Assembly (NCBI RefSeq): GCF_015832195.1
Contig: NC_052018.1
Coordinates: forward strand, 3,547,356 to 3,611,355
DNA length: 64,000 nucleotides
Direction of reading: 5' to 3'
From: Motacilla alba alba
Lineage: Eukaryota > Chordata > Aves > Passeriformes > Motacillidae
In this document: positions 55,614-64,000 of the stretch, one piece after another
Layout: each line of letters opens with the position of its first letter
How positions within the stretch are numbered: position 1 is the first letter of the stretch
The notes under the pieces: model-generated
The model's database searches: none
The model's input: the letters and a program-made list of their open reading frames with translations, nothing else
What the model was told of the DNA's origin: nothing
Translations under genes and position numbers: made by a program

Positions 55614-56351
55614 CAAAGGTGATCAAGTGGGGAAAGACTTGGGCAAAACCCATCTCCTTGCAGACAGTTCCTGTGGCTGAAAAAATTTTTGAGCACATCA
55701 TGCTCAGGGGAGTTTTCCTTTCTGTAATCAAATATTAAGCCATGAAGCCCCATGAAAACAAACACCTCGCTCTACACACACACAGACACTTTCTGTGCTT
55801 TCCAGCAAAGCCACAACAACAGATTTGCTGTGGGTCTGCAGGAACTTATAGGTAACATATTAAATATTGATTGAAAATAAATCCAAATAATTTGGCTTAA
55901 ATTTTAATACCCGTGTGCGTTTCTCTATAATTCATGATGAACGGCATTTTCTGAGGTTCCACGAGAAGCTCTGGGTTTAATTTTAATTATGCATTTATTA
56001 CATAATTCACCAAATTCAGTAATGTGCAGTGAGTCTCCCAGCCATTGAAGTGAGTAACGAGATTTATCAGCCCAGTTTGTCACACAACAAACAGGATTCA
56101 GAGCCTTATAAAGGCGGGTGATGAAAGATACATAGAGGGAGGGAAGAACCAGCAGCAGCTTTATTTCCATGTAATAATGCTAATAATATGCAAATAATTC
56201 CCCATCTTAATGAATACTTCAGATGAATGCCACATTCCAAGCGGGGATGGCACAGGGAGGGGAGGGAACTCAGCTGCTGGGAGTGTTCAAAGCTCTTTGG
56301 AAACCACAAAGTTACAGCTGTGGGTACCACTGAGCTTCCCTTCTCCTCCCA
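55614..56351. other. AT-rich single-copy sequence with homeodomain-type motifs
   Basis: About 740 bp. The part at 55850-56110 is AT-rich but complex, with TAATTTTAATTATGCAT near 55981-55995. It is a candidate conserved element, unproven. Confidence 0.35.
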
Positions 56352-56548
56352 GAGGGAGGCTGGACACTGGAACAGTTCCCCAGGGAATTGGCATGGCCCC
56401 AAGGCTGCCAGAGCTCCAGAAGAGTTTGGACAACACTCTCAGGGATGCAGAGTGGGATTGTTGGGGTGTCTGTGCAGGGCCAGGGGTTGGATCAATGATC
56501 CTGATGGATCCCTCTGCACTCAGGATACTCTGTGATTCCAGGATCCCC
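56352..56548 (+). mobile_element. CR1 LINE 3' fragment, type C
   Basis: In sense: GAGGCTGGACACTGGAACAG, TTCCCCAGGGAATTGGCATG, GAGCTCCAGAAGAGTTTGGA, GCAGGGCCAGGGGTTGGATC and tail ACTCTGTGATTCCAGGATC. It is the sense counterpart of the copy at 15200. Confidence 0.92.
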
Positions 56549-57221
56549 ACATACCAGGAATGACACTGTCACAGGGCAGAAGGTTCCTAAGCTCCTAAAG
56601 CTCCTTACATCCTGTTTTTAGACAGTGACAGTCACATCAAAAATGTGGATAATTTTCAAAATGGGCAGGGATGCACACACACCCCTATAGGGATCTCCAC
56701 CTGGAGGCTGGAGCACAGACAACACTTTATAGGCCCAAACTTCCAGGGGTCAGAGACCTGCTCTCCTAAGTACTTCTGGTGACTCTTCAAAGTTGCATTT
56801 GGAAGTTTCTCCTGAATCCCTGCAACTGTTCCTGTCCTTTGACAAACATTTCAATGGATTTTTTTTACTGTTTCCCAAGCTTTTGCAAACTTCCACCCTT
56901 TCAGCAGGAATCATCTCCCCTGGGACACTGGGCATGTGCTCAGAAGCCGGTGGCATCAGGCACTTGCCATGCTGTTCTTTTCCCTTATTATTTTAGCCTC
57001 AAACATCTTCAGGGAACTCAAATATTTAAGCCTTACAACCTCCTCACAAAGCCAAGCCAGCATCCCTTCCCACGTTCTCACTTGAAACCCACATTTTTTC
57101 AGTCCTCCTTAGGCATCTCCCTTCATTCAGCTTCCCATTCCCACACATCCTCTGGGATTTCCAGTCTATCTCCTCTCTCAACAAAGTGTTAGAAGCAACA
57201 GGAACCTTTGGGGGGGTCTCC
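56549..57221. other. Single-copy sequence, no gene seen
   Basis: About 670 bp. The plus-strand frame 56779-57192 is unrecognised. Confidence 0.45.
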
Positions 57222-57330
57222 TCCATCTGCAAGAAGATCCCCCCTAAGCCTTCTTTTCTCCAGCCTGAGCCCCCCAGCTCCTTCAGCTGCTCCTCATAGG
57301 ACTTCCCCTCTAGACCCTGAATTCCTGCGG
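57222..57330 (-). mobile_element. CR1 LINE internal fragment without 3' end
   Basis: CTCCATCTGCAAGAAGATCC, CCCTAAGCCTTCTTTTCTCC, AGCCTGAGCCCCCCAGCTCC and GCTGCTCCTCATAGGACTTC correspond to the ORF2 C-terminus coding stretch reversed. On the minus strand a frame gives SYEEQLKELGGSG. The whole 3' end is missing. Confidence 0.86.
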
Positions 57331-58045
57331 AACAAAAAGGCCCAAAATCCCCCAAAAGTTCACCCTGATGATGAATGGGGTGGTAGATCCTCCTCTATGC
57401 TCATCCTTGGGGAAAAAAGAAAGTGTGAACCTCTCCCTTTTCAGGCACCAAAGGATTTGCAGAGATGAGAGAGTCCTTTAAATGGCACAAAACCTTCCAC
57501 CAATTCTCTGAGATTCCCCCTGGTCCCAGAGCAGCTGACTGTGAGACAGAAATTCCAGGACATCAGGCTTTGTTAGGTCTGGCACTCACAGCACTGCTCC
57601 TGGGATATCCCAACTGGAAGACAACAAAACCTCCCCCCATGGAATCTGCAGCTCCAATGCTGTCATAGGACTTGACTGTGGAATCACAGGCCCTTGAAAT
57701 ATTTTGCTTATTTTGACCTCGGACACTGAGGGAAATCTGCTGCTTTCACCGTCAGGTGGAACCAGCAGAGAAATAATTTTTTCAATGTCTGACCCAGCAC
57801 CAGTAGAGCTCATTGCTCACCAAGTGCAGAAACACTCTCTGAACTGAAAAATAAACTCAATCCTCAGCTGCACTTAAAGGATGCCCTCAGACACCAGATG
57901 ACAGTGCGCTGTGACCAGGGATTTACTGCAAAATATCAAAGCTGCTCCAGGAATGAGGAAACCTTGAGCCACAAAAGACACACCAGTGCTGCACCCACTG
58001 AAATGCAGCGTTCCCAAAATAAAGGTTTTGCATCTGACACCAGGA
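57331..58045. other. Single-copy sequence, no gene seen
   Basis: About 715 bp, no recognised feature. Confidence 0.45.
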
Positions 58046-58455
58046 ACACCGAATGGTCTGGGATGGAAGGGAACTTAAATACCATCTCCAAACCCCTGCC
58101 AAGAGAAGAGAAACCACTCAACAGACACTGCAGCTCCAAGCCCCATCCAACCTGGCCTTGGACACTTCCAGGGATCCAGGGGCAGCCACAGCTTCTCTGG
58201 GCACCCTGTGCCAGGGCCTCACCAACCTCACAGGGAAGGATTCCTTCCCAATATCCCATCTAACCCTGCCCTCTGTGAGTGGGAAGCCATTCCCTGTGTC
58301 CTGTCCCTACATCCCTTGTCCCAAGTCGCTCTCCAGCTCTCCTGGAGCCCCTTTAGGCACTGGAAGGGGCTCTGAGGTCTCCGTGGAGCCTTTTCTTCTC
58401 CAGGCTGGACATTCCCAGCTCTCCCAGCCTGGCTCCAGAGCAGAGGCTGCTCAGG
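58046..58455 (-). mobile_element. CR1 LINE 3' fragment, type A, long
   Basis: CACCGAATGGTCTGGGATGG, an altered segment at 58100-58130, then CCTGGCCTTGGACACTTCC, CAGCCACAGCTTCTCTGGGC, CTGGAGCCCCTTTAGGCACT and GCTGGACATTCCCAGCTCTC. The block normally reading GCCATGGGCAGGGACACC is replaced by unrelated AAGAGAAGAGAAACC-like sequence. Confidence 0.94.
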
Positions 58456-58734
58456 GAAGACACCATCTAAAACCAAAACTTTACCACTCCTTTTTCATGT
58501 ATTTCATGGGGAACACAAGTGTGAAGAAGAGGAAGTCCTCTTCCACCTCTGAAACATTCGGCTCTAATAAAACACAGCACTGCCAAGTAGGGCACCATGA
58601 AATTATCCAGATTCCAAGTAATATCACAAATTTGCAATAGCCCACAAAGCCCTTAATTCTTCCCTAAATAATTTCTGAGTAGATCCAAGTACACAAAGGA
58701 AAACAAGCAGAGGAGGAATGAGAGAGTGACTTTT
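58456..58734. other. Short single-copy spacer
   Basis: About 280 bp between facing CR1 copies. Nothing recognised. Confidence 0.4.
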
Positions 58735-58985
58735 TACATGGGTTGATAAGGGATGGGACAAAGGGGGAGAAGGAGGAGAGATTTAGATGGGACATTAGGA
58801 GGAAATTCTCCCCTGTGAGGATGGTGAGGCCCTGGCACAGGGTGCCCAGAGAAGCTGTGGCTGCCCCTGGATCCCTGGAAGTGTCCAAGGCCAGGTTGGA
58901 CACTGGGGCTTGGAGGAAATGTCCAACCTGGAAGTGTGGAAGGTGTCCCTGCCCATGGCAAGGGGTGGAAGCCTTGCAGCAGAAC
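58735..58985 (+). mobile_element. CR1 LINE 3' fragment, type A, with internal inverted repeat
   Basis: In sense. The frame gives RRKFSPVRMVRPWHRVPREA and APGSLEVSKARL, the ORF2 C-terminus. At 58891-58902 and 58920-58931 it carries a perfect 12-bp inverted repeat (CCAGGTTGGACA / TGTCCAACCTGG) that other type A copies lack. The octamer tail is missing. Confidence 0.93.
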
Positions 58986-60487
58986 TGTTTTAACCTGCTC
59001 ATTGATCACAGAGTCTAAATAAAATAAAGGAAGATGAACAAATAGGCAACCAGAGCAGCACATCTGAGCTCCCAGGTGGGGAAACATCACTTAATAAGGG
59101 AATTTTGTGGGCAGCAGCACCAGAGCTGGAAACCTTTATTCCGGCCTCTACAATCAGCACTTGCAGCACTTTGTTGACACAACAGAACATGGCTCAATTT
59201 CAAGCACCGTTGAGGTTGAGTAATTTCAAACATCTTTTAATGTTTGTAGAGAGTCCAGAGGGAAGTTGGTCGAAAAGATCTTCAAGGCAGCCACGTGGAA
59301 ATAAGATACAAACCCCTTCAAATCACTGCAGTGCCCGGCAGGAGGCAGGAATGGAGACAGAGGAGGGAAAAGGGGAAAGGTGAGGATCCACACTTCCAGT
59401 TAAACTGCTTAAAGCATTTATTTATGTCCAGTGGCTCCATTACAAGTTCACAGTGGGCCTTGGGGAGCAGTAACAGACCAATTCCATGAACACAGATTGG
59501 TGCTTCAGAAGTAAAATTTTAAGTGTAATCCATACTCCTATTTCTTCTCATGGCAGGAACACTCCTTTTAGAGGGAGGTTGTCCTCCTGTTCTCTTATAG
59601 GTACCAAAAACTGTGCATGAGAAATCAGATAAGACATGAATACAGCTGGATTTAACTTGCGTATTATACACTAGGGCATTGCTGCTTTTAATGAAAATTT
59701 GGGAAAGATTGCTGATAAACCTGAGTTGGGAACAATGACAGTGAAAATAGGCTAACACTCATCTACAGAGCTTCCCCTAAACTCATGAGGTCAAGGGAGA
59801 GCCCTTTGAAAGTCTAAATTAAATTTACAAAGGACAAAATTAGCTGCTCGCTGTTGATATTAGAACATTTTTCAGAGCAGGATCCAGCAGCAGTATCCCA
59901 GCAAGGAATTTCAGGATAACAAACAGTAAATACAAACCAGCACTTAGGGTTTGTGTCATTTTTTTGGTCACTCATATTATGATGAATCAAAATAAGGAAA
60001 TCTGTCCTGAGAACATTGAGGGAAACCCAGCTCTTCAGAATACCCTAACAGAACAAGAATGCCCTGCAAACATGTCCCTGGAATGAGCCAGCAGTGGAGG
60101 ATGTCAAGGAAAACAGGAACACACCTCCAGCAACAGGACAATGCTCTGAGGTCGGAGGATCCATGGCTAAAAGCTGCTCAAGTCCTGCTGGCAGCTCTGG
60201 TTTCCTCCTGACCTTTTAACTCTGTGCACAGGCTGGATTATCCACTGCTCCAGAGGCTGGAGTTTAAATCTGGCAGCAGGGAAAAACAACCAGGGTCAGA
60301 AATGGCCCAGAAATCCTGTGCCAGGGTATAGAGATGATGGGTGCAGAGTGCTCCATCTTCCTCTGGCTGAGCACAAAGTCTCTGCTTCTGTTTCCAGAAG
60401 CTTTCCGGGAGTGCTCAGCACTCTTGGAAGTTAAACCAGATGTGAATGTTAATGACGTGGTGCCAACAGCGCTCCTGTCACATCTGG
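58986..60487. other. Single-copy sequence, no gene seen
   Basis: A 1.5-kb CR1-free interval. The frames 59105-59383 and 59519-59758 are unrecognised. The interval is AT-rich at 59500-60000. Confidence 0.5.
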
Positions 60488-60868
60488 AGTCACAGAATGG
60501 TTTGGATAGGAAGGGGCCTTAAAGACCATCCAGTTCCAAACCTCTGCCATGGACAGGGACACCTTCCACTACCCCAGGGTGCTCCAAGCCCTGTCCAGCC
60601 TGGCTTTGGGCACTTCCAGGGATCCAGGGGCAGCCACAGCTTCTCTAGGCACCCTGTGCCAGGTCCTCCCCACCCTCACAGGAAGAATTCCCTCCTAAAA
60701 TCTCTAAACCCATTCTCTTTCAGTCTAAGCCATTCCCCCTTGTCCTGTCCCTCTATCCTTTGTGCTCCAGCTCTCTTGCAGCTTCTTTAGGCACTGGAAA
60801 GGGCTCTGAGGTCTCCTTGGATCCTTCTCTTTGCAGGCTGAACACCCCCAGTGCTCCCAGCCTGGGGA
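60488..60868 (-). mobile_element. CR1 LINE 3' fragment, type A, long
   Basis: GGAGTCACAGAATGGTTTGG, ATAGGAAGGGGCCTTAAAGA, CCTCTGCCATGGACAGGGAC, CAGCCACAGCTTCTCTAGGC and CTTTAGGCACTGGAAAGGGC. Confidence 0.94.
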
Positions 60869-62872
60869 GCTGGACTGCTCCCAGTCTTCATGGGTACTTT
60901 ATGTTTTTATATTGGCAAAACAAACAGCAGCAGGACTGTCAGATTTAGTGTGGAGCCAGTGATGGGGACAACTGTGCAGCCTCACCCTGAGCCATGGGAC
61001 AGCTGCTGTGCAGGTCTGCCTGCTTCCACCAGATCCTCCTGCATTTGCCACTCCTGAGCACCTCTGGCAGCACCACTCCTAGAGGAAAGCCAAGTTAAAT
61101 TCTTCCTGACCATTTGCTTTCTTCAGGACATGATTCAACCCCTTACACAGATCCACACAGCTGTCCCAAACTGCATCAGGATGGTTTAAATTGTTCTCTA
61201 ATTTTATGATTATTCCATGGGTGAAGAATGAAAAAAAAAACCTTCTCCCACATCACCTCAGAGGCACCAGCAGCTGCTGAAATTGCTCCTTCTAAGCCAG
61301 TCCTGACACCTAAAAACCTGAAACCTTTTCCTGAAGGAGGATTTTTTTAGTGCAGCACCAGCTACACTGCATCAAGCCCAAATTAATTTGCCATTTGCTC
61401 CTACCCAGCAGAGGTAAAGAGTAAATCAGCACCTCTGTGGCTCTGTCACAGATGCCACAGGATTTTCCAGACAGACAAACAGACTGTAAGTGCTGCCCTG
61501 CTGGGACACTGCATGCCACACACCGGCACATTAGGAGGATCATGATCCCAGCATTAGCTGTGGGAACACTCCCAATAAATAGCTATTTTTCCAGCCTGAT
61601 TGCTCCAGCTTCCATCACTTCACATTTTGATGCAGATTCTTCCTGTGAGCAGACTCATCACTGCCCAGCTAACTCTGTCCATCCGGCCCAGACACCACAT
61701 TTGTTCACACAAGGCTGTGGCATATGGATTTTTCCTTCAAAAATGAGGAGTGTCAGCATTTTCCTATCATTCTTCTGGAGCAGAAGTGATCTTAACTACC
61801 CCCTCTTAAAAGCTGGAGCACATTTCACAAGAACTCCACTTTGTCAGGCCATGGTGAGGTCACAGATCAGGCCAGCAGGTGGAAAAGAAGGTTTAAATGT
61901 ATTTTTAGGGTCACCAGAGGAGGATCCCTCAGCCATTTGGGTTTTTCAGCAGCTCTCTACTGCCTGAATGCAAAGCAGTCTCAGCTGAATTTCACTAATT
62001 CCTTCAAAGGCTCTCTTACACTCATCTGCACAGATTATGCAGTAAATACTCTTTAAGAAAGCACTCCCTAACCCCAACAAGGCTATTCAAAAAATAAGGC
62101 TTAACCAGCTGACCTCTGATTATCTTCAGCAGTTCACCCATCTGTCTCTAATACACAAATTCCAGCCTCAAAGCAATGCTTCCTTTAGGTGTCTGAACTG
62201 GATCTTAATAATTACAATGCTCTTCAATGAAATGGTGACATGAAAGTGTCCAAACTGTTCCCAAAAAAGGCTCGGTGAGGGCTGTGAACACTTAAACCCC
62301 TCTTGAAAGTCACCATATCCCAGGCACAGGACATTGAAGCAGCATTTCTGCTCTCAAGGGACACATCAGGACCACCCCAGCAGGATCTGTCCCCCTGTCT
62401 CACACATGGACAAGATCAGCCCAAATGAAGTGAACCCAAGTTCTTAAATGTTAATGAACTCCCACAGTGACTTTGGGAAGAAACCTTCCCAGAAGCTTTG
62501 CCTTTTGTAGTGACAGTGTTTACAAAATTTGGGAGCTGTGAAGAAAACTGGGATTGCTCAACGGCAGCTTTCAGGAAGTGCAGCAGGCTGCAAAGTAAGT
62601 GGCATTTGAAGCTAAAAATTAGTGATTTGCCTAGAGGTGGAGCAGCTCCAAGGTGGTGGCATCGTGCTCCAGTTCCTTTATGGCCTTCTTCTCCCTGGAC
62701 ACCTCTGTTACCATTCCACAGGAACAGCAGGAGACATGGCATCAATCAGGAAACTAAAGGGTTATCCCAAACCTCCTGAGGTAACACAAACTTCAATTTT
62801 CCCCTTCTGCCTCAGGTTATTTTGAAGTCTCAGCCACTTTTAACTGCAGCCAGGAGCTCACTCTGCCACCAG
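60869..62872. other. Single-copy sequence, no gene seen
   Basis: A 2-kb CR1-free interval. The longest frame (61437-61967, plus) has no recognisable domain. I found no paired splice signals around the frames here. Confidence 0.5.
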
Positions 62873-63062
62873 TCATGGAATACAGAATGGCTTGGGTTGG
62901 AAGAGACCTTAAAGATCATCCAGTGCCACCTCCTGCCATGGGCAGGAACACCTTCCACTGTCCCAGATTGTCCCAAGCCCCATCCAACATGTCCTTGGAC
63001 ACTTCCAGGGATCCAGGGCAGCCACAACTTCTCTGGGCAATCCATGCCAGGCTCTCCAGATG
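62873..63062 (-). mobile_element. CR1 LINE 3' fragment, type A
   Basis: CATGGAATACAGAATGGCTT, GGGTTGGAAGAGACCTTAAA, CCTCCTGCCATGGGCAGGAA and CAGGGCAGCCACAACTTCTC. Confidence 0.93.
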
Positions 63063-64000
63063 CTGCCACCCTCCTGATGTCTGTGGACTAAGAGAGCAAT
63101 TTCAGCCACTCCAACCCTCTAAAAGTGGTGTTTGACCCTTTCCAGCCTGGAATCCAGCCTCTTTAACATCCAAAATGGACACTGTAAGCAGCTTTTGAAT
63201 TTGAAGGGTTTCCACTGAGCGCATTTTAGAAGTTAGGTCTCTTCAGGTCGAAATCTTTCTCACAGTGCATTTGAAATCACCCAGAGAACTCCTGATCCTG
63301 GCAGGGCTTGGAGATTGTTTTGATTACAAAAAAGAAAAAAAATGTACAAATACATCTTAAAGAAAGGGGAAGATGTAACAGGAACTTTCAAATGGATGCA
63401 GCTCTTCTAGAGGCAGGAAAAAAAATCACAGGAAGCAGAAACCAGGGAGCACCAGTCTGGGAAACAAAAGACCTGCAAGAGGCTGATTGTAGCCTTGATG
63501 AACAACTCCTGCTCAGGGCTTGGGCAACAGGAGCAGCAGTGGACAAAGCCACCCCTGGGAACAGGTGAAGGAAGGCAGGAGCTGCTTTCCAGGAGAACTG
63601 AGCTACAGGGACTCTTCACACCCCCTTTTTCCATGAGAGAAGAACCCAAGGCACTTCCTGTGGAAATCAATCCTGGCTCAGGAGTAAGACAGAGCTTTGA
63701 GAGAGGAGGAAGCACCCACACCCAATTTTCCTGCCTCTATCTCTTTCCTTTTCTATCTCTGAACAGATCAATATTTTACCACCTTTCACCCTGAATATTT
63801 GGAGGGTTTTTAATTTCAGGAGAAAAGGAGGATGCAAACCCACAGCAACGCATGGTGGGGCACCCAGTTGGTTCAAAAAGATACCTGGACCCGATCTTGC
63901 ACCTCCAAATTCCAAAGGTGCAGCCAGACTGAGGACACTGCAAAGCTCATGAGATGTCACCTCTCAGCCTGAGGCCACCAGAAGTGTAAGAGGGGCACTG
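63063..64000. other. Single-copy sequence to window end
   Basis: A CR1-free stretch with A-runs near 63329-63340. Short overlapping frames only; nothing recognised. Confidence 0.5.

Noticed and set aside
1..64000. Endogenous retrovirus or other LTR element
   Set aside because: I found no paired LTRs, primer-binding site or recognisable gag/pol peptides. A diverged solo LTR in the single-copy gaps cannot be excluded without a database search.

Overview
This window looks like vertebrate nuclear DNA from a bird. The evidence is the repeat content. I count 57 pieces of the CR1 LINE, the dominant retrotransposon of bird genomes. Most keep the CR1 3' end and degraded copies of its ATTCTATG-type octamer tail. 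I see no Alu, mammalian L1 or other mammalian repeat. The abundant subfamily with a GCCATGGGCAGGGACACC block is typical of Neoaves, and a songbird is my best guess, but the species cannot be fixed from this alone.

I could not support a single protein-coding gene, RNA gene or CRISPR array. The many open frames are short, overlap on both strands, often lack ATG starts, and mostly fall in CR1 3' ends, CpG-rich DNA or tandem repeats. The recurring peptide of the W(H/N)RLPREAV type is the decayed C-terminus of CR1 ORF2. The window is best read as intergenic or deep intronic sequence.

Layout. 1-8.6 kb: CR1 pieces, a (TTGG)n and a (CA)18 microsatellite, and a modest CpG-rich patch near 5.46-5.92 kb. 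8.6-12.3 kb: CR1-free, holding the clearest CpG island (about 9.87-10.52 kb) with GC boxes, a (CTG)10 run and a C-rich minisatellite. This is the best promoter candidate. 12.3-16.9 kb: CR1 pieces plus a weak candidate exon near 13.63 kb, preceded by a long pyrimidine tract. 17-36.8 kb: CR1 pieces separated by single-copy DNA. 36.8-38.3 kb: a second CpG-rich patch with a hairpin, directly followed by a strict 23-bp minisatellite. 38.3-50.6 kb: the densest CR1 region, including the longest copy (48.92-49.58 kb). 50.6-64 kb: fewer CR1s and more AT-rich single-copy DNA, with some clusters of transcription-factor-like motifs.

CR1 pieces lie on the minus strand far more often than the plus strand (41 to 16 in my list). 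If the window is intronic, this would hint at a host gene transcribed on the plus strand. I found no convincing undescribed system. The most useful leads are the CpG island with its CTG run, the 23-bp minisatellite, the possible exon, and a CR1 copy with an internal perfect inverted repeat that looks like a template-switch scar. CR1 type letters A-E below are my own working groups, not Repbase names.
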